From Tillandsia leiboldiana (Eukaryota; Streptophyta; Magnoliopsida; Poales; Bromeliaceae): 64,000 nt of DNA. Numbering within the stretch: the stretch's first letter is position 1; each line of letters starts with the position of its first letter. The position numbers and the translations under genes were made by a program. Of this stretch, positions 1-12,601 are shown one piece after another. Location: the NCBI GenBank assembly GCA_029204045.2, contig CM055081.1:8659878-8723877 (forward strand), written 5' to 3'. The notes under the pieces are model-generated. The model was not told the origin of the DNA, did no database searches, and was given only the letters and a program-made list of their open reading frames with translations.

Positions 1-467
1 GATAACTCTTTTTTGGGTACGTACGTAGTTCTTTTTCTTTTTCATTTTCTTTTACTTTTACTTTAACTTTTTTTTTTTTTTTTGAGATATGATGTTAATA
101 ATAGTGGATTAGTTGAAGGGGTGATGATATTAAGAAGAAGACAAAGGTAGTTAGTTTGCATTAATCAATAAAAATGACTATTTAATTTCAAGTGTTGAAG
201 GAGAAGTTATTTACATTTTGGGTTTATCCAAAATAGTACTCTTGTTTTCAATTATATTATAAACATTGAATATAAAATATATAAATACTGAGTAATTTTT
301 AAAATTTTAAAAAATAATAACTATTTTATATAATTTAATATAGTATTAGAATAAAAAATTTAAAATTTAAAATTTATTAAAAAGTTTTGAATCTAGACAC
401 TAAAAAAAATATTAAAATTTTTGTAAGCTGAACGTTTATATTATATAATTAATAAGAATGCTACATA

Positions 468-504
<37 letters not shown>

Positions 505-2243
505 TGGATGGGCGGTGACATATATATAGCTCATTTAGTCAATACATCTTCCTGTGTAAATTAAGTAATTGAAGATATTTTTCTACTATACTGAAGTTGG
601 AACTTTGGATTATTAATCTAAGTTTTTTATGCTTCGAATTTCTCTATCAAACTTTACGATTTGTAATTTCCAACACCCCCATTATAATTACTTCGATCGC
701 ACAAAAGTGGTGAGAAAATTAATTAGTAGTAATTAAAGAAAAAAATATCAAGAGATGAATATTCATACTTTTCTCTACCTAGCAACGATTACGATCGAAT
801 GCACGATATTTGTTGTCCCAGAGAAGGATTGATAATCCAAATTTAAAAAATTCAAACTATGTACTTGATGTCGGCTATACCAGTGACATTGATGTCCTGT
901 GATCTGAGATTTTGGCAAAATTCAAAGTACAAAATAGTTAAAATGTGAAAGACCCTTAAAACATTAGTGTTATTAATTAAGATTCTTTTTTTGTGCTTTG
1001 AAAGTTAATTATAGCTATGCAATGTCCTAATAATCTTATTGTTAATTAATTCTCACTGATGATTCTTATTTATGAAGTTATATATGCAAAAGCAAGTTTA
1101 TCATTTTAAGAAGCAAAGCTAAGCTTAAAATGCCACGATATATATATATAGAGATAGATAGGTGATAGTTGACCAAATACTAGGTTCGCAATTAAATAAA
1201 CTCACGAAGTGATCAAATTAAAGTTTCCTTATGTTGCAGTTGCTTTGTTCCCATCAATTAAAATTTTATTGCTTGTGAAACGATCGAGACATTGCATCTT
1301 CACTTAGTTATCCATGTCTTATTTTCTAAGTATTTATTTAGATTCCGATTGAAATCTTAGAAAAATTACGTTACGTATGACGATGAATTGCGAGAAAAAA
1401 AATATCTTTTTGCGAGAAAAAAAATATCTTTTTACTTTCGTATATAATATTTTTTTCTGCGTATCGCAATGGGTCAAATGAATACGGATTGACAGAAATA
1501 GGATAATAAAAAAAAAAAATAGATTTAGAGGCGAACACGGAATAATTTTTATAATTCAAGACGAATTTGGAATAAAAAATAAAAAAATTCTTAATTCGCT
1601 CCAGATTCGTCTCGTCATGATCCGCCACAAATAATACCAAATTTATTTCAAAAATTAATTATTATTTTAAAAAATATTTCTAAAAAATAATATATTTATA
1701 ATAAAATTCAAATACAAATAAGTTGGCACTCTCTCATTTATCCTGTATTTAAAATTTTAAAATTTTATTGCCAATTGTGATTAATACTTTTGATTTTTAT
1801 AATTAATATTGTAATTATATATATATATAACTTGAAATATTATTCATTATTATTGAAAAATTATTAATTTATATTTACAAAATATAAACAATATTATAAT
1901 TTATAAAAAATATTAATTATTCAGATAGATTTGAAATGCCTGCGGAAGATAGATCATAAGGCAGATCAAATTATAAATTATATTTTTTTTTTGACTCGCC
2001 ACGAATTTACGATTTAGTCTGGGCGGCTGCTGGCAGAACCAACTACCCCGGCCTCCATCCCTACTAATTCTATGAGATATAATAAATGCTAAAATTTATT
2101 GAGCTAACCAAAAAAAAAAAAAACCTCATTGACTCCAAATTTCGCCGGGTATAAAATACAAAAATTAGTTAGAAAGAAAATTTTAAAGAAACTACAGTTT
2201 TGAGGCTTAAATGTTCGTAGACATCCTTTTTCAGGCTTAAATG
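1..2243. other. AT-rich intergenic DNA, no gene seen
   Basis: This holds an (AAT)n tract near 468-502, a 22-bp direct repeat (1389 and 1411) and CCATCCCTA at 2055-2063. The last could be one end of a hAT-like element, but no partner end or 8-bp duplication was found. Open frames are short and low in complexity. Confidence 0.6.
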
Positions 2244-2246
2244 TTA

Positions 2247-2712
2247 AGGTTTGGTTTGGCAACCGATATAAGAGGGATAAGGGAGTTATCCCCTCTTTAT
2301 ACCTAAACAGTATTTAAGTGTGGGGGGAATATCCGTTCCTTTCAAGTGTGGGGGGAACAGCTGTTCCTTTCATACCAGATTATTTCGGTATAAAGGTAGA
2401 ACAGCTCTTCCACCCCACAGGTGGAACAGCTGTTCCACATATTGCTTATTATTATTATTTATTTAATTAATTTTTTTAAAATTATAAAATATTTAAATTT
2501 ATAAAATTTTAAATTTTTTTATTTTATTTTATAAACTTTAATCCCCTCTATTATTCTTATTTCTCCTTAACTTACCAAACATTATTTTTTTTATCCCGGT
2601 CCAAACTTTATACTCAACCAAACACAAAATTATTATAATTCTTGTTTGTACCTGAACTTATATCTATTCCTGGAATAACCAATTTTCGCTTATACCCAAA
2701 CCAAACGCAGCC
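2247..2712. mobile_element. Tourist/Harbinger-like MITE
   Basis: Ends AGGTTTGGTTTGG and CCAAACCAAACGCAGCC are imperfect inverted repeats. TTA flanks both sides (2244-2246 and 2713-2715), the target type of PIF/Harbinger elements. The inside is non-coding. Confidence 0.65.
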
Positions 2713-2775
2713 TTAAAAATTAGTATTTTATATAATACATAATTTAAAATATATATATATTTCACCTTATCTACT

Positions 2776-2869
2776 GTAGGAGATTCACCTACTTACCCCA
2801 TGTTTAATTATATATATTAGTACCGTAGGAGATTCACCTACTTACCCCATGTTTAATTATATATACTAG
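2776..2869. repeat. 49-bp tandem duplication
   Basis: GTAGGAGATTCACCTACTTA and the following bases occur at 2776 and again at 2825 with near identity. Confidence 0.85.
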
Positions 2870-3639
2870 TGTAGAACCCGCGCGATGCGACCGATAAAAT
2901 TTTTTTAGTAAAAATTTATAGATTGAATAAATAAATATAAGCGTAAACATAAAACAAAGGGATATAATCATATTTGATTATATTTTATAATATGAAAAAC
3001 ACATTAAAGACTTAATAGAATTACAGCTCAACGAAAAATAGTGAAAGAATCGAAAAGAAAGAAAGAACAATAGGAAAAGAAAAATTATTACACAAATATA
3101 CTGAAGAAATATTTGGAATATTGCAAGGAAAAAATAACAAATAATAAAAGATACACCGAAAACACTCAAATTCACATACCAAAAATTAAAGTGAAGCCAA
3201 ATTTTGAGTATCGTGGATGGACGTATCAAATCGAAATAAGATTTAAGATTGACATCTTGTGTAATAGCCGCTAGTTTAAAATATTTTGAGGGTCTACTTT
3301 TGGTTCGTTATTTCCGTTTTTCGTTTCGGGGGGATTGGGGGATGATCGAATAATTCCTTGTTTCCGGGCAGACCGTCGGGGCCCGCGGGTATTTTTAGTT
3401 AATAGGGCTTGCGAAAGGGAGAGTGGCGGCGAGAACGGTTTTGAATTCCGACGCCGGAATCTCCCGGAATAAATTCCGGAAGGTAACTAACGGTTCAGGT
3501 GGATAACGCGGTTTTTCAGACAGACCGGACTCTAGTTCGCACCTGATTTGGACCCGTTTTAACTTGAACTGGGTTGATTTCCCATTCCCTAATTTAACCA
3601 CTCCCGCCACCTTAATTACTCCCGTTATTTTTCCCCGTC

Positions 3640-3825
3640 GTACAACTTCCCATAACTACCCACAACTCCCCTAACTACCCGCAACTTCCCGTAACTACCC
3701 ACAACTCACCTAACTACCCGCAACTTCCCGTAACTACCCACAACTCCCCATAACTACTCACTCCCCACAACTAACCACTTCCCTTTAACTACCCACAACT
3801 TCCCTTAACTACCCGCAACTCCCCA
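3640..3825. repeat. Degenerate CAACT/TAACTACC repeat in the solo LTR
   Basis: Short units such as CCCGTAACTACCCACAACT recur about every 19-38 bp with small changes. Confidence 0.7.
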
Positions 3826-4114
3826 CAAGCCCCTACGTACGAGACCCCACTTCCCCAACCTTTCTGTTTCCCAAAACGAACCCCTTCTGCTTCCTCACCG
3901 ATTGCGCGGAGGATCCAAGAGGCGAGACCAAGGAAGGAGAAGGAGACGTCCCCACATTCCTTGTAGCCGAACTCGCAGGATCGGATCGCCTTTCCTCCGA
4001 CAACCGAGGTGAGCACGCTAGGGTTTTGCTTTCTCGCCACGTTCTTGGTTGGAGCGAACGAGGAGGGGGGGGGGAAGAAGGGGGCATGGGCATCGCCGGA
4101 ATCCGGCGCGCACG

Positions 4115-4765
4115 GCGGCTCCGCATGCGGACTGCCGCATGCGGGCGCCGCCGCTTGCGGGCGGCACCGCATGCGGACTGCCGCATGCGGGCGCCGCCGC
4201 TTGCGGGCTGCCGCATGCGGGCGCCCCCGCATGCGGGCGCGCCGCTTGCGGGCTGCCGCATGCGGGCGCCCCCGCATGCGGGCGCGCCGCTTGCGGGCGG
4301 CGCCGCATGCGGGCTGCCGCATGCGGGCTGCCGCTTGCGGGCGGCACCGCATGCGGGCTGCCGCATGCGCGCCGCCACTTGCGGGCTGCACCGCATGCGG
4401 GCTGCCGCATGCGGGCGCCGCCGCTTGCGGGCTGCCGCAAGCGGGCGCCCCCGCATGCGGGCGCGCCGCTTGCGGGCTGCCGCATGCGGGCGCCCCCGCA
4501 TGCGGGCGCGCCGCTTGCGGGCGCCTCCGCATGCGGGCACGGCCGCTTGCGGGCTGCCGCATGTAGGCGCCGCCACTTGTGCGCCGCCGCATGCAGGCGC
4601 CGCCGCTTGCGGGCGCCTCCGCATGCGGGCACGGCCGCTTGCGGGCTGCCGCATGTGGGCGCCGCCGCTTGTGCGCCGCCGCATGCGGGCGCCGCCGCTT
4701 GAGGGCACCGCCGCTTGCGGGCGCCGCCGCTTGCGGGCACCTCCGCATGCGGACGGCCGCACGCT
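4115..4765. repeat. GC-rich degenerate tandem array inside the solo LTR
   Basis: Units alternate CCGCATGCGGGC and CCGCTTGCGGGC with GCCGCC linkers over about 650 bp, in a strongly AT-rich region. Many self-complementary GCATGC and GGCGCC steps are present. Long open frames on both strands are artefacts of the biased repeat (Ala/Arg/Pro/Cys strings). Confidence 0.9.
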
Positions 4766-5083
4766 GTTAGTACACCGCCCAGCCGTGCGGGGCCAGGCGC
4801 GTACCTGTGCGTATTATACGCAAGGTGAGAGGGCGCCGGGCGCTCTAATCATTAGTCTGACAAAGCCTTAAGTTGCTGACTCCTATATGACAGATTCGTG
4901 TAGGTCCGGGCGGGCACCCGAGACGCGAGAGAACCTTACATCAGTCAGGAGCGCGACAACAAGGTGGGTTTACGGTCGAGGCTGAGTATTGTGTTGGTAA
5001 TCCGAAAGGGACTTTTATTATTAATCGGTACTAACACTGATAGTTTCTATGATGTACTACCTTACCCCGTGACATGGTGACAT

Positions 5084-5123
5084 GGTTACTTGGTTACTTG
5101 GTTACTTGGTTACTTGGTTACTT
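5084..5123. repeat. (GGTTACTT)5 tandem repeat
   Basis: Five exact 8-bp units lie inside the solo LTR. Confidence 0.9.
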
Positions 5124-5272
5124 ATGCTCGAGTTGCGACACGTGCACCCGCGGTTTGGCCACCGCAAAGGGTGCTCTTTTCCGGAAAGGCGGTCTTTGAC
5201 CCGTGTTACCCCACGAGGTGACGTAGTGGGGGGCCCCTGACAGCTGGGGGGTCTGAGGCAGCGAGGTGCGAG

Positions 5273-5420
5273 CTGTGGGACTGCCGGGATTGGATCCCGA
5301 TGTAGTCAGGTGTGGGACTGCCGGGATTGGATCCCGATGTAGTCAGGTGTGGGACTGCCGGGATTGGATCCCGATGTAGTCAGGTGTGAGACCGCCGGGA
5401 TTGGATCCCGACGCGGTCAG
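5273..5420. repeat. Four 37-bp tandem repeats
   Basis: Units start near 5273, 5310, 5347 and 5384 and share GCCGGGATTGGATCCCG, which contains the palindrome GGATCC. The fourth unit has several changes. They lie in the LTR and have no unique spacers. Confidence 0.9.
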
Positions 5421-6399
5421 GTGTTACAGGTGTTACCGGGGTTACAGGTGTTACAGGTTGTACAGGTGGTTGCGAGTTACCGTTACGAGTAGAGCGGTTG
5501 TTCCGGCTAGTCTTGCTTTGGTGACTTGGTATTACTTTACTGTTTTAGTACTACTCTTATGATAGTGTCGCTGACTACCCACTCTGTGACAGGTACCTCC
5601 AGGGGGTAGAGGTAGGCGACGGTGAGGCCGAGGTGGTAGCAGTCGGTCTGAGGGAGTCCTAGCATGCTGGTTTATTTACCTTCTCTGCATTTCATTCAGA
5701 ACTGTAGGTTATTGTGTGGTTCTCGATACCCTTGTGGGGTCGTGTGGATGTTGAGTACTTTCCTTCTGCTTATGCACTACTGTTTCCTTTATTGTTCCCG
5801 TATGGCCGTTTTCAAAACAACATGACTAGAAAAGAAAAGAACTTCGAAAACTATCTTTCAAAATCTGGGTCGTGTGGACCTGTTTTCCAAACCCTGTGGA
5901 TTTATGGCATCTTTTCAGACTGTCTTCAAAACCTTGGGTCGTGTGGACCTGCTTTCAAAACTGTGAGTTTATCCTTTCAACTTGATTGGCCACGGGTATT
6001 GTTTAGTCTTCATGCACCGTACTACTTCGAACTGTTGTGATTAAATGGGAAAATGATTGCTTAGGATCGACTATTGTAACAGCCGCGACGCCGTGCATAT
6101 ACAGAGGAGACTCTGCCCGAAATCCGAGTAAATCTGTATATGTGGCGGGTCTGGGCACGCGCCGGGGAAGGAGGTTTCTAAACAAAAAAATTAGTACGCA
6201 CTTTGTGCGTACTTTGAAGTATCGTTTCCGCTAAAATAAAACCCCCGGGGCGTGACATCTTGATAGATTTAGTTTTTTTCAATTTTTCTAATTTTCCAAA
6301 CTGGATAGTTTTAGAAATCTAACATCTCGCATTGATTTGTGTGATTTTTTTTTTTTTTTGGAAAGTCATTGAGAAAGTTCCATTATATGCATAGTGTTT

Positions 6400-7030
6400 A
6401 GGGTTTAAACAAAGAAAGATAACAGATCAAGGAAGAGGAATAGGTGAAGAAATGTAACAACCCAAGAAAGATGAAGAAACGGTTGATCGGTTCAAACAAA
6501 GAAAGAAAAACAAAGAAGCAGTGGTTCGGTTTAAGCAAGGAAAGGAAGATGAAAAGACGGTGGTTCGGTTCAAGTAAAAAAAGATGAAAATATATGGAGC
6601 AATTGGACCGGCTCGGCCTAATGCAGCAACAAGTGTGATCTGATTCGGTTTAAAAAAAGAAATATAGAATCATGATCCATGGATGTAACCCGATTTGGTT
6701 CAAGCAAAGAAAGAAGGAGGTAGCAGGTGTGATCCGATTCGGTTCAAGTAAAGAAAGAGGAAAACATGTGAAGGATTTGGGCCGGTTCAGTTCAAGCAAA
6801 GAAAGAAAAATATGTGTAGAACTTGAGCCGGTTCGACGTGTATCCCGATTCGATTCAATCAAACAAAGAAGGAAACACAACAAACAATTTGGTTCAAACA
6901 AAGAAAAAGAGAAACATGTGAAGGACTTGAACCGGTTCAACGAAAAAAGAGAGAAACATGTGAAGGACTTGAATCGGCTTATGATTCCAAATGAAAAAAA
7001 TGTTGCCACGTGGCAAAAAAAAAATAGAGA
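6400..7030. repeat. Purine-rich degenerate repeat
   Basis: A motif close to GGTTCAAGCAAAGAAAGAAG recurs at irregular spacing of about 35-60 bp (6489, 6526, 6562, 6650, 6697, 6741 and on). Open frames on both strands are by-products of the repeat. The origin is not recognised. Confidence 0.65.
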
Positions 7031-8132
7031 GAATAATATACAGGTATAGATAGATATAGATAGCTGTTAAGCCATAACAGATGACAAATTAAAATTTTAA
7101 TTTAGATAATTATAAATCTTACTTTTAACTCTATAAACTTTTAAATATAATTAATATATATTTTAAATAAATTTTATTTCTAACTAAATTTTAAATTAAA
7201 TTTGAATTAATATTTCCAACATAAGCAATTCAAAACACATCCAATAAATTTTTTTTTTTTTTTTTTAAAAAAAAAGAGTTTCTACGCAATTTACTGTAGT
7301 GGAACTTGACCGGGGATTAGCATTTATAGCTTGAGGCTTACATACTAACACCCTGTGCCTAATAATTCCGTACTTGACATGTCTCACTCTACATCACATG
7401 CATGTCTATTATAGGCTTAGGCCGATTACCTTACCAACAAAGTAGGGTTCGAGCCTGAGTCTCAATTAAGCGGCCTCGATATAAAGCCTCTGATGTTTAA
7501 TGTGGCGTAGCTAAACTAACCAATTGGTTAAACCCAACCTACAACTGAGTTTAAATTGGGCCTGGTTAATTTGCATCCTTAATTTAGATCCCAATCTAAA
7601 ATTTCGAACTATAGGCCCACCTTAGGACCCAGAAACAATTTGGACCCAAGGCCTCTAGAGCCCAATTCGAAATCGAAGCCCAATTGGGCTTAATTAGCTC
7701 CGATATTGTGTCCCCGCAGTGCAAAGGGCCCAATTATATATCCGCCTCGTGCTTTTAATTCACGATGAGTTTGAAGAGTCAAATGTAAAAAATTAAGAAG
7801 AATAAAAATAAAAATAAATGATCTGAAATAGAAAATAAGAAATCAAAATATTTTAAGTTTATCGATGATAATAAAATAAGGAAAAAATAAAAGAAAAAAA
7901 TAACTATCACTATTAATTCTTTCTGTTGGGATTTGGTGAGATATTTCGAAAAAAAAAATTCAATTATTGTATGTATATATGTACCTCATGTGCATAGACC
8001 ATGAGTAGGGATAGTTATGGTATAAAAAATAACAGATACATTTTATTTTATATCGTCCATTAGATTAGATCTTAATGACAGATTTATTACATTATAAAAC
8101 AATTTAGAAAATAAAATTACATAGATCATGTG

Positions 8133-8135
<3 letters not shown>

Positions 8136-8197
<62 letters not shown>
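8136..8197. repeat. (TA)n microsatellite
   Basis: About 31 TA units lie between two related segments. Confidence 0.95.
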
Positions 8198-8200
<3 letters not shown>

Positions 8201-8954
8201 ATGCATATGGTGCAAACACTAATGCAATGAATATTAAGATTCATAAATGAGTAGGGATAATTATGGTATAAAAAATAACATATATTTTATCTGTCCTTCA
8301 TTCAATTTGATTCAACGACACATATTTATTACATTAAAAAAAAAAAATAGAGTGAGTTATTGTAAAAGAGATGGATGAGATTCTTTGGAGGATCTTCTTT
8401 CTCTTGTTAAAATAAGTTAATGATTTGAAGAGATGCATAAATTTGAGATAACTATTAAAATAATTAAGTTAATGATTTTAAGTTCGTATAGATGGAAGAG
8501 ATGAATAATTTTTTTAAAACAAGTTAATGATTTGAAGCAGCTTCTTTCTCCTTTTATTGAATCATTTTCGGTTCATCTATATATTTGAACTTAAATGAAA
8601 GAGACACAAGAAGAAGTAAAACAGATCCATGAACTTCATAGACATAATTAAGTAATTAAACAGGTTTCTTATTGTGTACTAAGAAATAATAAACAGGTTA
8701 ACACACAAAACTGCATCAATTGATAACTAAACTATAGACTCGGTCTAACATAACGAAAGCTCCGGTTCTAATCCTTTTTTCTTCGAAGGAATCTAAAAGA
8801 AAAAAAAGGAATATAATTAGGACTTACACCTAACATGTTTTTTCTTAAACTAAAATCTCCATCAACATGCATCATTGCAAACAACTATTTGATTAGTCTT
8901 TCAAAGTACGTATACTTTACAAACAATTTCTTAACTAACTAAGGTTTATAGCAT

Positions 8955-8955
8955 A

Positions 8956-9024
<69 letters not shown>
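8955..9024. repeat. Compound (CA)n(TA)n microsatellite
   Basis: About ten CA units run directly into about 24 TA units. Confidence 0.95.
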
Positions 9025-9026
<2 letters not shown>

Positions 9027-10315
9027 CACATTGACCTAGCACTTGTTAAGTGATAACTAAAGACTTTTTGAAGGGTTTCTCATATTTTTCTAAGACTTTT
9101 AAAATGTAAATTTGGGATTCATATGTAATATTTTCAACAATGACTAATTAAGAGCATCAAATTTAATTTGATATCCAACTTTGTATTCGAATAAAATTAA
9201 TTGAGATCATAGCTTGTGCTTAACCAATTCTTAATTGGTTGGTTTTGTTTGTTACAAAGTTGTTTTTCATTATATTTCTGTTTTTTTCTTGGGGGCGGGG
9301 GATCGAGGGGGTGTTTTTCTATGTGACTCTGGTGTAAATGTCAAAGTCAAACTATAATTTAATAAAGTTTTGTTGTACTTAATTAGTTATATGGAAGCAA
9401 GAGACCTGTTCTATGAATCTAAAGTTTGGTTGAACTGCCCCAATTTTTAAAGCGGATTCCGGATGTGGAAGAGATCATATATCTTAAGCAGTTCACAACT
9501 TCACATATTCTTAAAAAATATTGAAAAATAAAGATTTAAAATTTAAAAAACACAATAAAAAAATTAGGTGATGTAGCTTATTTTTTTTGTGGTCCTTTGG
9601 ATCTGTGAGTTTATTGTTTCTTTTCTACAATCAACTTTCACACTATGTTACATTGTCAAAGTGGTTTAAAAAGAAATAATACATGATGAATAATGGATAA
9701 ACCATATATCTACACAGACTATAGAAATAATAAAAAAATAGATAAAAATTATAGTCATAAAGTGACAGATGTGGAAAAATATGTTTGAAAACCTCGTGAA
9801 ACGAAAGGGAATTACTGAGAACTTTTAAAACCACGTGAAACGAAGGGGATTATTTACCTAGAACTGATTTTGATACTCTGTATGTATTATTCAAAAAAAT
9901 CCATATACTAAAAAGGCATCTGAATTAGTCTTAACGTTAGTAATGCAAAACAATAAGTATCCTGCCCGTGGCAGAAGCGCGCGCTCAGCGTTGGTGAGGT
10001 AGCCCAACATTATCCAACGGGCACGAGATTAATAAGACAAATCTTTTTGTTTTTTTTTTTTTTTTTTTTGGAGGTAAAATGACATATATATCAATTGTCA
10101 ACTTCGTCACGTATTTTGGAATCACTCTAATTTATTTTTCAAAATTTGATCTTTTCCATGCATCCCATATATATATATATATACATATTAATTATATGTA
10201 AATAATACGTTTTTCCCACCTAACACTTTGGAACAGTACTGTAACATTACCAAGTCTACTTGTACGTAACGCGCGTGAGTTCGAACCTTTAGAAGAACGT
10301 ACAAGTATATACATC

Positions 10316-10323
10316 TATATAAA
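10316..10323 (+). promoter_or_regulatory. TATA box of POD1
   Basis: TATATAAA lies 81 bp before the POD1 ATG, in a stretch with no other open frame. The spacing fits a plant core promoter with a 5' UTR of about 50 bases. Confidence 0.6.
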
Positions 10324-10403
10324 CCCCCCTAACACTGCTATTTTTTTCATCCAAAAGTGCATTGTAACATTGAGCCTAGCTAGCTATTTAGTTGATTATA
10401 GCA

Positions 10404-11889
10404 ATGGCATCTTTTCTCTCTCTTCTCTCGTGTATTGTGCTAATCTTAGTTGCTTCTTTGAGCCCTACAAAAGGGCAACTTGACCCCTGCTTCTACAATC
10501 AGCTGTGCCCAAAAGCACTTCCGGCCATCAAGGCAGTGGTTGAGGAGGCGATCGCAAAAGAGCCACGGATGGGCGCATCGCTTCTTCGGTTGCATTTTCA
10601 CGATTGCTTCGTCAATGTAAGTGATCAATCCAAAAGGTTTAAGTTGTTAACTAAGTACTTTACTTGTTTTAATATGATAAAAGCTGCTAAATTTGTGATA
10701 CTAATTTGTTTGTAGGGTTGTGACGGGTCCGTTTTGTTAGATGACACCCCGTGGTTCACGGGAGAAAAGAACGCAGCTCCAAATAAGAACTCGCTGAGAG
10801 GATTCGAGGTGGTTGATCAAATCAAAGATGCGGTTAACTACGCCTGTGGCGGCAACATCGTCTCATGCGCAGACATCCTCGCAGTTGCAGCTCGTGACTC
10901 GGTCGCTGCGGTGTGTTGACTAATTAATATTGACTTTCTCGATGTGAAATTCGACTTTTTAAAATTATTAAGTAACATAAGTTTGAAATTTTTTAAGTTA
11001 TCATCCATCTATTTATGTTACTATTCATTCACGTTATGGATTTTAATTGAAAAGATTTAGCCATTTTGTTAATTTAGTCATTTTTGTTTTTTTACTTTGG
11101 CAAATTAAGGATAAAATGTACACAGATGCATGCATGTAGTCTTTGTAATATTTTAAACTTTGATGCTTTAATTTAAACCTTCAAATTTATTATATTTAAC
11201 TCTCTGATCATAAAATGTATGCAGTAAAATGATTAAATTCATTATTAGTAGTAGATTAATTATTTCAAATTAATCATATTAATCATATGTTTTGGTAGTT
11301 TAATTGATGCATGCATGCATGCATGCAGTTGGGAGGGCCTTCATACGAGGTGCAGTTAGGCCGTCGAGACGCGACGACGGCGAGCCAGGCCGCGGCCAAC
11401 GACAGCATCCCCGCTCCGACCTTAGACTTCGGCCAACTCCTCGACAACTTCAACTCCCACGGCCTCTCCCTCGTCGACCTCGTCGCCCTCGCCGGTGGGC
11501 ACACGCTCGGGTTCGCGCGGTGCACCACCTTCCGCGACCGCCTCTACAACGAGACCGCCGCGCTAGAATCCGGTTTCGCGATGTCCCTGAAAGCGCAATG
11601 TCCGCTTTCGGGCGCCGGCGACGACAACCTCACTCCTCTGGACGGTTCCCCCGCGCAGTTCGACACCGCGTACTTCGACCGGCTCCTGCAGCGGAAGGGG
11701 CTCCTGCACTCGGACCAGCAGCTTTTCAAGGGTGATGGGAGTGGGGGTGATGGACTCGTGAGATTTTATAGCAGTAACCCTGATGCTTTTGCTAAGGACT
11801 TTGGGGTGTCCATGATAAGGGTGGGGGGTTTGAGACCTCTCACTGGGAGTGCCGGGCAAATACGTTTCAATTGTAGGAGGGTAAATTAA
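10404..11889 (+). CDS. POD1: secretory class III peroxidase, 3 exons
   Basis: Exons are 10404-10616, 10716-10910 and 11329-11889; all junctions are GT-AG and phase 0, giving 322 aa, the usual family length. Residues 1-24 look like a signal peptide ending before QLDPCFYNQLC. The distal haem motif LRLHFHDCFVN has Arg62 and His66. GCDGS and VSCADILAVAARDS follow, and the proximal motif AGGHTLGFARC supplies His194. The eight family cysteines are present, with one extra near the N-terminus. The family oxidises phenolics with H2O2 in the apoplast or vacuole (lignin, suberin, defence). The start is the ATG at 10404, about 80 bp after TATATAAA; an in-frame TTG upstream is not needed. The third intron found in POD3 and POD4 is missing. 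POD2 lies 1.4 kb downstream in the same orientation. The exact paralogue name cannot be set by eye. Confidence 0.93.
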
Positions 11890-12598
11890 TGGGCCTTACT
11901 GGGCCGCCTCTTACATGGGCCTTTTTGGGCCTTATGGGCTTGCTTGGTTTTGTATGCCCGTGTATTATTATCTAGTTTGGGTTTTATGTGTTTTAGGCCT
12001 TTGGGATTTGGTTAATTTTGTTTGTTTGCCTTTAATTGTTCAATAATGTAAACTGTTTTTAGGTTGTTTGATGCCATTTTTAATGAAATTGTAAAGTGGA
12101 ATTCTTAATAAGTAGCAGTTTTATAGAATAGAAGTTTTTTTTTTCTTTTTTTCTTTTTTATTTTTATTTTTTTTCTATCAAGAATTGGGAACTTGGCCAC
12201 CTACAAATCTACTCGAAGCTTCCAACCTCCCATCCCACCGAGTCCCTTACCATTTGAAAACCAATGGTTTCGATATACTTCTGTAAAGTAATGAAATTAT
12301 ATGTAACGAAAAAAGAAAAAAGAAAAAAAAAAAACACACACACAAGCCCTATCATACCTATCTAGCCCAGTTTGCTAAATGCTTGATGACTGATACGGAA
12401 TGTTACAAATTTCAAGCCTAATAATTTTACTTTTCTAATTGATTTTGCTTTTAAAAAAATAAGCGATGTTGGTAGTGTACTACCATTTTCTCCACCAACA
12501 AGTCTGTCATTTTCAAATTACATTATTTGTTCCAAACTAAATTTGTAGGAGGTTCTCTCAGATCGACAATTAAATAATTTGATTCAAAGTACAATAAA
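11890..12598. other. POD1 3' flank, no gene seen
   Basis: The first 200 bp hold the probable 3' UTR, GGGCC-rich at first and with AATAATG/AATGAAA-type poly(A) signals near 12040-12090. The rest is AT-rich and non-coding. Confidence 0.5.
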
Positions 12599-12601
12599 AA
12601 C

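Larger units (their letters stand above)
3260..6257 (+). mobile_element. Solo LTR of a large LTR retrotransposon
   Basis: The sequence starts TGTAATAGCC, ends GGGGCGTGACA, and is flanked by the direct 5-bp repeat TCTTG (3255-3259 and 6258-6262). TG...CA ends plus a 5-bp duplication are diagnostic of an LTR. Its start and end do not recur inside it, and no primer site or coding region is present, so it is a single 3.0-kb LTR left by recombination. Such long LTRs fit the Tekay/Del lineage, but no internal region is here to confirm this. The strand is arbitrary. Confidence 0.8.
7060..10300. other. Intergenic DNA upstream of POD1
   Basis: No coding region is supported. It contains (TA)n at 8136-8197 and (CA)n followed by (TA)n at 8955-9024. 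Segments beginning near 7995 and 8250 share GAGTAGGGATAGTTATGGTATAAAAAATAACA-type sequence and form an imperfect direct repeat of unknown origin. Confidence 0.5.

Noticed and set aside
3789..4871. Several long overlapping open frames on both strands (Ala/Arg/Pro/Cys-rich, up to about 320 codons)
   Set aside because: They come from the GC-rich tandem array in the solo LTR. Stops are rare in any frame there, products are low in complexity, and no start context or splice evidence exists.
5273..5420. Regular short repeats that might suggest a CRISPR array
   Set aside because: The units abut with no unique spacers, and the window is eukaryotic; they are LTR tandem repeats.
10392..10403. Upstream in-frame TTG start for POD1 (and GTG at 13304 for POD2)
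   Set aside because: Plant nuclear genes use ATG; the next in-frame ATG gives a standard signal peptide.
11304..11859. Alternate-frame and antisense frames over POD1 exon 3 (similar at POD2 14241-14763)
   Set aside because: They overlap the conserved peroxidase frame and show only codon-bias shadows (Arg/Pro-rich).
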